DNA of 64,000 nucleotides. Origin: Gigaspora rosea (taxonomy: Eukaryota; Glomeromycota; Glomeromycetes; Diversisporales; Gigasporaceae). Below the pieces are notes generated by a model that worked only from the letters and a program-made list of their open reading frames with translations, was not told the origin of the DNA and did not search any database. Within the stretch, counting starts at the first letter, position 1; each line of letters begins with the position of its first letter. Shown here one piece after another: positions 1 through 13,299 of the stretch. The DNA lies in NCBI GenBank assembly GCA_003550325.1, contig QKWP01001068.1, positions 84,444 through 148,443 on the forward strand. The letters are read 5' to 3'. The translations under genes and the position numbers were made by a program.

Positions 1-76
1 AAAATTTAGAGAATCATAGAAATTTGTATAATTTTATTAATAAAATTATACAAATTTCTATGATTCTCTAAATTTT
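1..76. repeat. Perfect 76-bp palindrome
   Basis: The first 38 bases are the exact reverse complement of the next 38, with no spacer. A related core (TATAATTTTATTAATAAAAT) recurs near 38.83 kb and 39.14 kb, so this is one end or a remnant of a dispersed foldback repeat. The window edge hides any left flank, so no target duplication can be judged. Confidence 0.9.
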
Positions 77-119
77 ACTAATTGATCCTAACTTTGTAAT
101 TCAGGTAAACATGTGCATA

Positions 120-312
120 TATTATGAACCTGAACATGTTCATGAACCTTGAACTGAACCTGAACTGAACTTTTTTTAAGTCCAGGTTCAGGTTCATGTT
201 CAATAATTTTAAGTTCAGGTTCAGTTCAGTATTGAACTTTTAGAGCAGGTTCAGGTTCAGGTTCAGGTTCATTGAACCTGAACCTGAACCTCTATTGAAC
301 TGAACTGAACAT
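120..312. repeat. GAACCTGA-word foldback repeat
   Basis: About 190 bp made almost wholly of the words GAACCTGAAC and GAACTGAAC in the left and right thirds and their reverse complement (GTTCAGGTTC) in the middle. It can fold on itself. The flanks carry similar GCATAT motifs (GCATATAT left, GCATATGA right) that may be a worn 8-bp target duplication. It resembles in style the hAT-type MITEs at 3.3, 52.0 and 53.6 kb, but clear terminal repeats are not visible. Confidence 0.6.
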
Positions 313-739
313 GCATATGATTGTTAAATCTATAATTGCTTGACTAATATTATAACATGACATCTCTATTAGTATATGTAGCCTTTATAATGATTTTGAT
401 TGGTCATATCTACTAATTTTTTATGTACTCTAAGTGTATAATAACAATAATTGGTGCTGCTTATAATAACGAGAAAAAAAATTCTAAAAACCGTGAGAAA
501 ATTAAAATAAGATAACGATCTGTAATTATTACATATTAAATTCATCATATTTCATATAACTGTGAATTAATAATCAGTTGCCACTTACTATTTATTTTTT
601 TTTTAAAAAAAAACAACTTTGATCATTACACACATTTTGCAACTTTGAAATTTAAAATTTTGATTTTCGCTTGTTATCCACACATTATAAAATTGGAAAT
701 TGGATTAACTGAGATAGATACATTAATAATATGTGTTAG

Positions 740-1330
740 TGAGTCACATACTGTGTATCACTAGAATAGTAAGGTTTATAACAGTAGCTCATGATAGAAA
801 CTGATAGAAACTACAATAATTTCAATGCAAACTAACTCAACCCTGATCACATATTGTGATTATAGAATAACAAGCAAGTTTTGTACGAGAATTTATTACA
901 CAATTTTTGATAGAAGCCACAATAATTTCGATACAAATTCAACTTTAAAAGTATTATCTATCTGGTAGGTTTGTAACTGAATTTTTTATAGTAATTCGCG
1001 ATAGAAATTACAATAACATTAATACAAACTAATTTACCTTTTCGCCATTACAATATAAACTATAATGGTCTATTCCATATTTACATACTGCATGCTACTG
1101 GAATAACGAATGAGGTTTGTACCAAATTTTTTTACAGTAAAAAATGATGACCTTAATGCAAATTGTCTCAATTTTAACTACTATATATACTGTAATCACT
1201 AAATAGCAAAGGTTTGTACCAAATTTTTACAGTAATTCACAATAGAAATCACAATTTCATACAAAATTAACAACCTTAATCACATATTGTGTATCAAGCA
1301 AGATTGTAACAGAATTTTTTTGACTAATAT
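740..1330. repeat. Decayed tandem repeat, about 130-150 bp unit
   Basis: Roughly five diverged units each contain a phrase like GATAGAAATTACAATAA followed by ATACAAACTAA and later GGTTTGTACCAAATTTTT. No gene is visible between 313 and 1380. Confidence 0.5.
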
Positions 1331-1384
1331 GTAATGCGACATTATTTTTAACAATCGATGTGTGACATTGAGACATTATTAATT

Positions 1385-4300
1385 TTGATTTATCATTATG
1401 GTGTTAATGATTATTAATTTTAAAAATGATGCAATACTAATGCTATTGCTCATTAAATTATTTAAATTCATTCTTGCATCACGATTTTGAACCATAACAA
1501 GACTTTGTAGAAACAAAACTCTTCGCTCCTTATGTAGAACTAGACATTAATGCTTTGATAGGTAAACAGATTTAACCTTTTCTAATAAGTAAAAAAAAAT
1601 AATAACCAATTTAGGTCACACAAAGTTAATCTTTTGTTTTACATAACATGGCATTCCAAAATTTTAGTCAGCAGGTCAATTTTTTTTTCATAACATGGAA
1701 TCAGCAACTAAAATTTTTTTTCAAATCTATAGGGTAATTCTGAAAAATTTGGGTAATATCAAGTGATACCGAAGTAAAATTAACAGCAAAAACAGAACAA
1801 TTAGCACAATTGGAATTTTAAAAAAAATTAATTTTTTTTAAAAAAAATTGATTGGCAGCAGCTTATTCAAAATGAAAAATTAACTTTGCATGGCCTAATT
1901 TGGAGATCTTGTCAAATATAAGATTAGAAGATTTTATAGTATTACATTTCGATTTGTTACCTCAAGCTTCATAGTTTTATGCTATGATCCTTCTAATATA
2001 TTTATAGATGCAGGTATTTTCTGTTAATACTGCAATTACATATGATTAATGAAATCGATTTATCATCATGATGTTAATGATTATTAATTTCAAAAATAAT
2101 ACAATACTAATGCTATTGCTCATTAAATTGTTTAAATTCATATTTTTTTCATTACAATTTTGAACGCAGCAAGACCTTGAAAAAACAAATCCTTTTCACT
2201 CCTTATACATAGAACTAGATATTAATGCTTCTATAGGTAAACAGATTCAACCTTATTTAATAAGTAGAAAAAAAGTAATAAACCATTTTAGACATGCAAA
2301 GTTAATTTTTAGTTTTAGATAACATGGCGTTACAAAATTCTAGTTAGCAGGTCAATTTTTTTCATAACATGGAATCAGAAACAGTTTTTTTGAATCTACG
2401 AAAAATTAGGATTAACATTAAGCGATACCAAAAGAAAAATTAACAGCAAAAACAGAACAATTAGCACAATTGGAATTTAAAAAAATAATTTTTTTTGAAA
2501 AATTGGGTTGGTATGTTATGCAAAACAAAAAATTACTTTGCATGGCCTAATTTGGAGATCTTGTCAAATATAAGATCAAAGATTTTATGAAATTACATTT
2601 GATTTATCACCTTGACCTTCATGGTTTTATGCTATGACCCTTCTAATATATTGATAGATGCAGGTATTTTCTGGTTAATACTATAATTGCATGATTAATG
2701 AAATCGATTTATTATTATGATGTTAATAATTATTAATTTCAAAAATGATGTAATACTAATGCTATTACTCATTAAGTTGTTTAAATTCATATTTTTTCAT
2801 GACTTTGAACTACAGCAAAACCTTGAAGAAAGAAAATTAATAGCAAAAACAGAACAATTAGCACAATTAGAATTTAAAAAAAAAAATTTTTTAAAAAAAT
2901 TTGGTCAGTAGATTATGCAAAACAAAAAATTAACTTTGCATGGCCTAATTTGGAGATCTTGTCAAATATAAGATCAAAGATTTTATAAAATTACATTTTG
3001 ATTTATCACCTCAACCTTTATGGTTTTATGCTATGTTCCTTCTAATATATTGATAGATGCAGTTATTTTTTGGTTAATACTATAATTACACATGATAAAT
3101 GAAATCGATTTATCATTATGATGTTAATAATTAATAATTTCAAAAATGATGCAATACTAATGCTATTACTCATTAAGTTGTTTAAATTCATATTTTTTCA
3201 TTATGACTTTGACCCACAGCAAGACCTTGAAGAAACAAATCTTTTCGCTCCTTATATGTAGAACTAAATATTAATAATTTGATAGGTAAACAGATTCAAC
3301 CTTATCTAATAAGTAGGGTTCCACAATTTGATTTGATCTTCAAATATTTGAATCAAATATTTGATCAAATTCAAATTCAAATTTGACTATATTTGATTTG
3401 ATCAAATTCAAATATGGACAAATTTGATTTGATTTGACAAATATTTGATTTGATTTGAAAATTACTATTAAAAATTCAAATTCAAATCAAATTCAAATTC
3501 AAATATTTGAATCAAATCAAATTCAAATCAGGGTCAATTTGATTTGATCAAATTCAAATTGATCTAATATTTGATTTGATTTGAATTTGAGGAACTCTAC
3601 TAATAAGTAGAAAAAATTAATAACCTGTTTTAGGCCACACAAATTTAATTTTTCATTTTACATAACATGGCATTCCAAAATTCTAGTGGATGGGTCTATT
3701 TTTTATCATAACATGGAATCAGAAATAGAAAGATTTTTCGAATCTATCTGGTAATTCCAAAAAATTAGGATTAACATCGAGCAATACCGAAGAAAAAATT
3801 AATAGCAAAAAACAGAACAATTGGAATTTAAAAAAATAATATTTTTTTTTGAAAACTTGGGTCAGGGGTTATGCAAACTAAAAAATTAACTTTGCATAGC
3901 CTAATTTGGAGATCTTGTCAAATATAAGATCAGAAGGTTTTATGGAATTACATTTCGATTTGTCACTTTGACCTTTATAGTTTTATGCTATGATACTTCT
4001 AATATATTGATAGATGCAGATATTTTCTGGTTAATAATGTAATTACATGTGATTAATAAAATTGATTTATCATTATGACGTTAATAATTATTAATTTCAA
4101 AAATGATGCAATACTAATACTATTACTCATTAAATTGTTAAAATTTATATTTTTTCATCACGACTTTGAACCACAGCTAGACCTTGAAGAAACAAATCTT
4201 TTTGCTTTTTATGTGTAGAACTAGATATTAATGCTTCAATAGGTAAACAAATTCAACCTTATCTAATAAGTAGAAAAAAATTAATAACCTATTTTAGACT

Positions 4301-4690
4301 ACACAAAGTTAATGTTTTATTTTACATAACATGGTGTTCCAAAATTCTAATCGATGGGTCTATTTTTTTCATAACATGGAATCAGAAACATAAAGTTTTT
4401 TTGAACCTATCAGGTAATTCCAGAAAATTAGGATCAATACCAAAGAAAAAATTAACAGCAAGAACAAAACAATTAGCACAATTAGAAAAATTGGGTCAGC
4501 ATGTTATGCAAAACAAAAATTAATTTTACGTAGCCTGATTTGAAGATCTTGTCAAATATATGAGAAGATTTTATGGAATTACATTCCGATTTGCCACCTC
4601 GATCTTCATGGTTTTATGCCATAATCCTTCTAATATATTGATAGATGCAAGTATTTTCTGGTTAATACTGTAATTACACATAATTAATAA
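1385..4690. repeat. Tandem array of about 640-bp units (five copies)
   Basis: Five head-to-tail copies start with a phrase like TTTATCATTATGATGTTAAT, at about 1391, 2060, 2707, 3109 and 4065. The third is shortened to about 400 bp; the fourth is lengthened to about 955 bp by a 286-bp hAT-type insertion at 3314-3599. Each full unit contains the two ends of a Tourist-like MITE (GGCCACACAAAGTTAATTTT near the middle and AAAATTAACTTTGCATGGCC further on), so the MITE was inside the unit before amplification. Short open frames here are chance. Confidence 0.8.
3314..3599. mobile_element. hAT-type MITE, 286 bp
   Basis: Begins TAGGGTTCC and ends GGAACTCTA, flanked on both sides by the identical 8-bp duplication CTAATAAG (3306-3313 and 3600-3607). 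The TIR type and 8-bp duplication are the hallmark of hAT elements. The interior has no coding capacity and is built from the words TTTGAA/TTTGAT and their complements. It interrupts the fourth unit of the tandem array, so it inserted after the amplification. The same family sits inverted at 52013-52298, also 286 bp long. Confidence 0.85.
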
Positions 4691-7150
4691 AATCGAATTA
4701 CTAAGATTATAAAAAGGTTATATCTTTTGTTACGAGTTTATATAGGCAGCTTGAGCATGAAATTGAACTTGTGAGTACCCAATCTTGCATGGCATTACGT
4801 GCTGCATAGCTATCCCTTATACTATAAATTTACTTGTCACACATAATCATACTGGTCCTGTGTAGCATGCATGTCGTGCAGCTAATATAATGTTATTATT
4901 TTTTAATTATTCCATATTAACTCTCTAAATAATTTGTGCTTGTTTGCTAATAGTTTAGCCTTAAACTAGCTAAAGAATAAATTCAAGCCCTTGTTATAAC
5001 CAGAGTAATCTTTAACAGTTTTCAAATTTAATCCTTTACTAAGCATAGAAAAATTCAACTGAAAAATAATTATTAAATTTGATTAATACCTTACTGATTA
5101 AAGTATCTAATATTTATAATTATTAATAATCCAATTGGTGTGCTTTAGATCAAGAATGTGATTTAGCAATTGATTATCTGATCCTAATTTTTGTAATCTG
5201 ATCCAAACACTTTTATTATGGTCAATATTTTTGAATGACACTATATAATCTTTCTTAAGAATAGTCTATTCTTCTTTTGATATACTAATTTTATCTTAAA
5301 TATGCTGAGATGAATAAATGACACTTATATAGTAGAATACTTAAGTACAAATACCATTAACTTTATTGAACAAAATTCTCTATCAATTTTAAATAACTAA
5401 TTACAATTTACAAATTTGAATTTGTTTTTTATAAATAATAATCACAAAATTTTACTATCCGATAATTTGAATAGTATATAAATAACTTAACTTTCTTTAT
5501 ACAATATATATCTACTTATAATTTAAAATAAATTGTGTTTAAATGTGATTGTTATACAACATATTACCTATCTTGTATCTTAGATTGCATTTTATTGTAA
5601 TCACAGTCATCTGATTTTTTATTATACCTGCTATATGTGCATATGTGTTTTTACTATAGTCTTTAATAATCTATATCTTATAACACAAGTAACAACAATC
5701 ATAAAAAACAAAATTAACTTATTCTCGATCAACACAGTATATAATATTTGCTTAGCAGTTTTTCTTATATAACACACAACAACCTGTTTGCTATCAAAAC
5801 ATATCCTCAGAACCATTAAATTCAAGACCTTTAATATGTTATATCTATAAATATTTATATTGTTAATTCATGCTTACCATGATGTTAACCCCTTAGTAAA
5901 CAATAATAAAGTGCTTCTGTATTCCTACTAGCAATAATATTATGATCGACCAATACTCATTGTTAATTATAACTTTCCTACATTTCGTTTACCTATTTTA
6001 ACATATTGTAGTTGCAATACCTTAATACAATTCCTGTTATATAAAAACCTTCAATTACACATCGTTTAATAAATAATATTAAAAATAATGTAATAATAAT
6101 AAAGCAAATATTCATCTTTTAAAGATATATTTCAACCACAAAACCACTAACCCTTATATTATAAAATTCAATTATACAAGTACTTGAACATGCATATGAT
6201 CGTTGTCTTGCTCGTCTACCTGTAATGAAATAATCAAACTTCTACTCTGTAATGTTATCAAAACATCAATAACATTTTTATTGACTTTTATATAATAATG
6301 CTCATTACTAAATCAACAAAGAAAATTGGATTTTCTTTCTCTTATATGACTAATTAATTTATTGTATTAAACATTTGAATCTAACCACTATCAAGTTCTT
6401 TCGTTCCTGGTTTCACACGACAATGCCGCACAGCTATCTAGTAATATATACCACGAAGTGTATAGTTTATATGCATTTTTAATGATGTACGTTGTAACGC
6501 TCGAAATTGAGAGAATGATAATTGGGCATGTGCAGATTAGCTTTGGGCATTGTATAAGTTATGCGGGACAAATGTTTTTATTAGGAGATTCAGGTTTAAT
6601 GATAGTTGGGAATTAAGGAAAGTGTAATTATTGGAATAGATGATATTTCATTAATCAACTACTGGTTCTTCGTTTTGTTGTATGTTAACTATCATTAGCT
6701 CCTTCTTCCTCCTTTATTAAATAATCACTATATTTATACAATTATGATCTGCCCACTCTATGCCTGATATAGTTATTATACATTATTAATAGAAAATGAG
6801 GTAATGATTATATGATAAACTATTACAATCAATGTAGTTATGAAATGTTCCCACCATGCGATTATGACGAACTTTTTATGCACTACCAAAAATTCCCGTG
6901 ACAATGTCCACAAAATCTCACAATTGATTAGACAATGCATTAAACGTGAAATTCTGCTCATAAACATTTCGATATATAGCACATCCGTAAGGACATGCCA
7001 AAATGCTAGTATATATTTAATATATATATTTAATTTATATAAAATATTTATTCAATTCTTGAGATAAATTATTACCATAAGATATAGCATCTAACAAACT
7101 CAACAAAAGTCCAAGAATTACTGTAGGTATATAGGAGATAGGATTAAGAA
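4691..7150. other. Gene-poor AT-rich stretch
   Basis: No convincing coding region, RNA gene or clear repeat was recognised. The short open frames at 5.6-5.8 and 6.8-7.1 kb are low-complexity, overlap on opposite strands and lack splice context or known motifs. Confidence 0.5.
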
Positions 7151-7340
7151 TTATCTACCAGAGAATATTTTCTGAGTAAATATAAAATTTGGCTTTCGTC
7201 GTTTACGAGGGTCATTATTACCAGTACAAGGCAACCAATCATAAACTTTTTCAACAAAAGAACGATCAATAGACATAAAGTCATCAGGAGGAATCAAATT
7301 TCCATAATTATAAACATATTTAGTAGAATTATTAAGTCAT
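7151..7340 (-). pseudogene. Unrecognised coding fragment
   Basis: On the minus strand about 60 codons read openly to a TAA (complement of 7151-7153). The translation contains YNYGNLIPPDDF, DRSFVEKVYDWLP and PRKRRKPNF. Amino-acid balance is protein-like compared with the surrounding AT noise. An in-frame TGA lies just upstream and no start codon is near, so this is probably a terminal exon or gene remnant. I do not recognise the family. Confidence 0.35.
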
Positions 7341-7410
7341 GGTCTGGATTCATTTCTAGGATCTGAAGGTTCGACATTTTTTTGAGAATTATCAGAAGCA
7401 GTAGTAATAG

Positions 7411-8790
7411 AGTTTACTTGTTAATTAACTAACAATCTCTTAAAATTATGAAACATAACATAAATTTGTCAAATTTACTTCTGTAGTTTGATTACCTAAT
7501 ATTTACAACCTATTTTGAGCAAAAATAGCTAAATAAGTAAATCAAATGTTTTACGGATTTGAAGGTGTTTTGTATAATGATCTCAAGTTCAACAAAGAGC
7601 AAGAAATAATTGCTTCGCATTAGATAAAAATAAAAAAATAAAATTAATTAAAAAATAGTAAATATTAGCAAATATCGAGAAAACTTATATCTATCAAAGA
7701 TTTAGATGTTTGATTTCTAGATTTTCCATTTTTCATAACTTTTTGGTCAGAATTTTTGTTGCCCAGAATATCTGATAATCTCTAATTTTCTCAGCGATTC
7801 TTAGTTTTATGTCAATCTGTAAGGTCAGTACACCAAACCTAATAGCAATATAATCTAAGTTATTGTGCTTTAACGCTTTTTGATTGGTTATATAACCTGT
7901 GATCGATGAGCAGGTTATGATCAAGAATGTCAAATTCATTGTATTGTGTGTCAATTTGTAACAAATTTTTTAGTAAATCATTTCAGTTTTTCGTCGGACT
8001 TCTTTGCAGGTTTGAACTAGATAAATCAACCAAATAATCAGAATTATATATTACACTCCATTTGGTTATCTTCATAATATATAATCAGTATTGAATAAAT
8101 TTTAAAAATTCAGGGTGCACTATACTGATCTGCTCAACTATACCATACTGATTTGTGAAAATATTAATCAATGCCATACTAGTAGCATACTGATCTGTTG
8201 TAATTTTTCCCATACTATACAATTTTGGTCATCTGTAATATAGTGAAATTATAAAAATTAAAAAAAATAATAAAAATAATGAACCTTTAAATAACAGGTC
8301 TTAAAATTCATCTAAGAACATCCAAACTTTGTTACTTTTGATGAATAAGCTAAAAAAAATAATTTATTTCAAACATGAGAAAAAAAATTTAATTTACACG
8401 AATACATCACCACAATAAGTAGTAACCAACTAAAAAAAAAACTTACATTAATTTGCTATAGAACTACCTACACTAAAATTCTATCCTAATATTTTGATAC
8501 ACAAAAATTAATTATATTTCGCATAGCATTTTTTTTTTCTGTTTTACCCCCGAGACCTTGCTCGACCTTTATTTATTAATTCAATATTATTACATGCAGA
8601 AGGAAATAATATATAACAATTATATAAAAGGCTAAACTCGGGCTTCATGATGGCCTTCCGCTACCAATCAATCTTTTACGCGGCCCAAAGTTAGCTGAAC
8701 AAAGTTATTATAACTTCGACTCAGACTTCTAAAATAAAAATTGTTAACATCAATAACCTTGTTCCAACTAACTGGCCCAAGTCACAGTAT
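7411..8790. other. Intergenic, repeat-like
   Basis: No gene seen. A stretch near 7.86-7.93 kb (reverse strand) contains TTGATCATAACCTGCTCATC, which recurs slightly changed at about 43.68 kb, so part of this region is a dispersed repeat. 8.1-8.5 kb is simple AT-rich sequence. Confidence 0.4.
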
Positions 8791-8806
8791 GTTAAACAAA
8801 AAGCAG

Positions 8807-9204
8807 TCATATGATCTGGACTGCTTGAAATAAAGCTTCTAGAATCTTCATCCAGTAGTTTCCCCATAGATCTTGCACGTCCTTCCACATTACTTGTTCT
8901 AAGCCAGTCATGACGATTATCTCCAATAAGGTAGGTACCTTTCCTTTTTGGGAGCAGTAAACACTGCAGATCTTTTGGAGGGGGTAAGCTAAATTGCCCA
9001 CTTTTACCAAGTCACCCACTTTTTGAAAATTCTCCACAAAACAATGACACCAAAACAAGTTCTACGTAGCCTTAGTAGAGACAGTGGTTCTTCCCGTATA
9101 GTCCAAAATCTATTAAAGAGCCGCCAAAGACTTCTCAGGTTGTAGTGAGTGATAATCTCTAAGCTTGTCAGCAGGTAGTAATAAACTTTACCTCTAAATG
9201 ACAA
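8807..9204 (-). pseudogene. Unrecognised coding-like relic
   Basis: The minus strand is less AT-rich than its surroundings. Two frames in succession read protein-like text: VGNLAYPLQKICSVYCSQKG in one frame, then YLIGDNRHDWLRTSNVEG and MGKLLDEDSRSF in another frame over the following bases. That pattern suggests a once-coding sequence with frameshifts. Domain not recognised; a transposon gene fragment is possible. Confidence 0.25.
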
Positions 9205-9375
9205 GTACCAGTTTTGTGGTGAGTGACAAACTCTAAAGCTATTAGCAGATACTCAGTTAACTGTATCCCTAAATAACAGCTGCCAGGTTGCATGTAATCA
9301 ATGGTTTTTCTCTATTTCTTTGAGACTTTACTTCTGAAGTGTTAGCGTATTTGTTGGTAAAGATGATCGATGGAT

Positions 9376-9842
9376 AGAGTTGCGGAAGATCCTTATTGAT
9401 ATTTCGCATAGCATTTGCCCGATGTGTTTCTTGTTTAAATGTTAAAAGACTCACAGTGCAACTTTTAATCTCTCCATCAGTAATCAGTAAATTTTGTATT
9501 ATTCTTATTGGATTATGAGGTAAAGAAGCTAATTTTGAAAAATGAAGGGGACATGAAATTTTACGATCTGAATACATTATATAAAGTTGAGGAGGGGGTG
9601 AGGACACATTTGCGGAAGATCCTTAATGATATTTCGCATAGCATTTGCCTGATGCGCTTCTTGTTTAAATGTTAAAAGACTCAGTGCAACTTTTAATCTC
9701 TCCATCAGTAATCATTAAATTTTGTATTATTCTTATTGGATTACGAGGTAAAGAAGCTAATTTTGAAAAATGAAGGGAAGACATGAAATTTTACGATCTG
9801 AATACATTATATAAAGTTGGGGAAAGGGTGAGGACGCATTGA
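9376..9842. repeat. Two-copy tandem duplication, about 231-bp unit
   Basis: The segment starting GCGGAAGATCCTTA at about 9382 repeats starting at about 9613, with a few substitutions and small indels. Both copies contain ATTTCGCATAGCATTTGCC and end near GGGTGAGGAC. The minus strand of the first copy has a 112-codon open frame whose start falls at the copy junction (MSSPPPQLYIMYSDRK); the second copy does not keep it, so I do not call a gene. Confidence 0.75.
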
Positions 9843-10039
9843 AATGTATGATATAACGTATTTTAGGTTTTCTTTGTCGATATCAATAATTTCCGACAGA
9901 AAATTTTAAAAATATCTGCGACTGTATTATTTAAATATAATATTTTGTAAACGTGATATACATTGGAAATTTTATTGGACAATCTGGTGACACTAATATT
10001 GGTTTTATAGTGTAATAAAAAATTTTTTATAATATCGGG

Positions 10040-10150
10040 ATTGTTATAGTCTAAGGGTTGTAAGTCTGAGGAATCAACTAAGTGTCCATTCACGGCCTGA
10101 GGTTCGAATCCTAGTAGCCGCTTAGATAGTAATGATTCTGAACCTTTTTA
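10040..10150 (+). ncRNA. tRNA-like sequence or SINE head with pol III boxes
   Basis: TAGTCTAAGGG at 10047-10057 fits the internal A box (TRGYNNARNNG). GGTTCGAATCC at 10101-10111 is a perfect B box. Their spacing suits a tRNA, and a TTTTT pol III stop follows at about 10145. I cannot fold a proper acceptor or D stem, so it is either a decayed tRNA (perhaps with a long variable arm) or the head of a tRNA-derived SINE. Confidence 0.5.
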
Positions 10151-10619
10151 ATCTAATACTGTATGTTTAAAATACATTTTCCGGATCAGTCCGAACAGTG
10201 AAAAATTCACGGATCACACACAGATCACCGTGATCTGCGTGACATATCTGATATCGTGTGACTGCTATTCATACAAGTTTTTTCGTATGAATGCAAAGGG
10301 CTAAGAATAACTTGAATAAAACAAATATCTAATGAACAACTTTATTCTGGATTTATTCTGGATAAGCTTGTAAGGCTATGCTATTTATTATCATGCTTAA
10401 AATACAGTATCAGATAAGAAATCACATCCTAAATTATAACACAATATCTATTAACGTTAATATCGATAAAACAATCTATCTAGTGAATTAATTACAACTA
10501 ATTTTTCATTTCATATTATATAGGATCTGAAAACTTAGATCAGTAAATCAGTGTAAATTTGTAAATAATGTTCACATCTAATTTTAGACCAGATGAAGTT
10601 GATTTTTTATTTTGTATTA
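10151..10619. other. Intergenic
   Basis: No gene. A short perfect hairpin CAGATCAC-C-GTGATCTG lies near 10.23 kb. AATAACTTGAATAAAACAAA at about 10.31 kb recurs in similar form near 30.40 kb, just downstream of the BTB-TLDc pseudogene there, so the two loci share 3' flanking sequence. Confidence 0.4.
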
Positions 10620-12490
10620 CATAGGATTTGAAAACTTTGGGGGTTTTTTTTTGATCTGAAATATTTCGTATTCTTTAATTGAAAAATGCGACAATCAATA
10701 ACGATTACCTAAAGTCCCGATATAAGCAACCCTCCGAAATAAGCAATACCTCGCATTTAGATGTCAAATACTGGAAAATAAATTAGGCAACCCCTTTAAA
10801 ATTGTTAAATATAATAAAATTTATTTTTGATTTTATTAAGATGGGCAAATAGAATTGAGCATTTCAAAATTACTGAATTTAGGCAACTTTTTAAAATATT
10901 CAGCCAAGATTGATGGCTTAATTTTCGGGACTTTACGGTAAATTAATTTCATTTCTAAAACTTTTTACATATGACCTTTGGCGATTCAAATACTGACTAC
11001 TTTGATTAAAATTGTCAGACATAACTAAATCCCGGCCATACACAAAATTGGACCGTTAATGGGGTGACAAATAAGTGCACGTCCTGGCTCTTTTACACGA
11101 CTTAAAATAGAATTTTGAAAGATATCATTTTTTAATGAAAAAGTAGGGTTTTGAATGATACCATATTTTTTAAATGAAAAATAGAATGTTGTTAAACCAT
11201 ACTACTGGTGTTTAACGCCAGCATATATAAATTATGAGCAAAATTTTTTTTACTATTTGGGTTAGGGTTAGAGTTTGTGTTGAAGTTTAGATAAGACATA
11301 GCATATACCAAAATTTTGCAAGGAAGCTTTTTGTTAGAATGTAAAGATTGGTTTATTGGACGATTTTGAAAAAAAAATGAATTTCATCAACGCCTTATCC
11401 ATCATAACGACAAGGTTTGTCTGTTTATCACTTAATTTCCGAAATGAATTTTCAGTAAAATCATCCTTAGTTCCACGAATAACTAATTTAAACTCGTATG
11501 GACTATTTTTTACTGAATATGTTCTTTCTTTTCTGTGCATGTGCTTCATTGATAACTGCCGAAAATGATTTTGTATTTTGTGCTTCATTGATAACTGCCG
11601 AAAATGATTTTGTATTTTAACTTGTTGTTAAGATCACACAAGGCGGCAAGATTATTGATGATATTTGTCGATTTAGTGACATATACTAATAGTTATTTTT
11701 CAAGGATTTGATGGTATGGTTGTACATTATTTGCATTGTTATCATTAGATATCTGGCAATATCGAATATTAGCAAACAATTTCGCAAGGCTGTCTTTAAA
11801 ACTAGAAAATTTCATGATCCAATTTTCAGGATCTGATGGTAAACCAATATTTTGTGCGATTCCTCATTCAATATAATAATAATTCCAAATTTTCACCTCT
11901 TCAATTTGCAAGCCATCTCGACTAATCATTGAGACTAATACGTTTCTTGAAGCGAGACAAAGTCTTCTGATTCAAAAATTTTATTAGGATATTTTACTAT
12001 AATATAATTGTTTTTGTAATATTTGGAACTTTTGCTCTGGAAATTATTTTTATAATTTTTGATCTTATTGCTCTGGAAATTTTTTATAAACATGGGTAAA
12101 ATTTAGACTAAGTCAATGAGTTTTCGCTTGAATTAAATGAGTTTCAAGGTGTTTATCTAAGCCATCAAATAGAAATTCACAGGCTATAAAACATAAGTTC
12201 AAAAATAAATGGTTATTTATGGCTTTCCGGTAAAACCACTCCTCCGTATATATATTTTTGCATTTAGTTAATTGAAATTTTAGATTTTTAGTGTAGCTTA
12301 CAATAATATAAATTATAATCGTATATAAAATAGCTTACTTGATGGTAACTTCAAATTGCTGGGTAAAAACAGCGTAAAAACATTTTTTTAATCAAGTGTT
12401 TTGATATTATTCTTATATTTGCTGATGCTTACTAATTCATTACGATCAAGATCCTTATTTTAAAATTGCTGAATGTGCTTGGAATATTTT
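10620..12490 (-). pseudogene. BTB-BACK-TLDc pseudogene
   Basis: Reading the minus strand, this parallels the intact gene at 14.4-15.9 kb. BTB remnants lie at 12.33-12.49 kb, BACK remnants at 11.75-12.15 kb, TLDc pieces at 11.35-11.59 kb (SPYEFKLVIRGTKDDF) and the C-terminal end near 10.65 kb. It is broken by many frameshifts. The TLDc part is split at about 11.18-11.33 kb by an inserted repeat carrying ACTGGTGTTTAACGCCAG and TTAGGGTTAGAG, and a 32-bp duplication lies around 11.55-11.62 kb. Not expected to be functional. Confidence 0.75.
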
Positions 12491-13299
12491 AAATTTAAAA
12501 AGTGTAAAAATTTTATTTATTGCACAATAATTTGTAATTGGAAACACGAATCTAAAAGTTCAAAATTTCAAACAAGTTTAGCCTCAACAACGTATGATGA
12601 AGAAAATATACTTGGCTGACGTTCTTAAATTCATCAACATAATAGTGACCCCAGGAAAGGGATGATCTATTTAAGTAATTAATTATATAGTCACAGAGTA
12701 GACTAATGCATAGGAAACTTTAAAAGGTATGATCATATGAGTAATGATATCAACGTGGGATTCCTCTATTTTTCTCTTTCCAAAGCATGTAGAATTAGTC
12801 AGGTGATAGAGCTTTTTGTCAATAAATTCCTTTATGCGAAGAATTCGAGTCTTATAAAGTTAATTCAGGGCGTTCATAAACTCCAGTTAGTGTGTCGATA
12901 TGTGTCGGAAACATGCCGAGAATTAAATTTTATCAGTGAAAAAAATATTTTAACCAATCAAACATGCTTATCATTAAAATAAACATGACACGGTTTAAAG
13001 TTATAAATCGTGCAAGAGATGACGGTGTGTGATTAGATAATGACTAGGTAGTAATAAAACTGTGTATTACAGTTGTTTGTTATAGTTTTACGGAATAGAT
13101 TATTGTGAGACTCCTAAGTTGTGACGAAGGTTTAGTGGCTAGACATTAACAAAGGTATAGAGTGAAGGTCCAGAAATGGATTTAGCTTTCGAAACATATT
13201 ATCAATAAAAAAATTTCTATGAGTAGTTAGAGACGTAATTTCTTATTGTATTATATCATTTCTTTATAGATGCAATTTTGTTGACAGAATCATTTCTCA

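Noticed and set aside
12737..12982. 81-codon plus-strand frame starting MSNDINVGFLYFSL
   Set aside because: Amino-acid make-up is plausible, but there is no motif, splice partner or second copy; not enough to call a gene.
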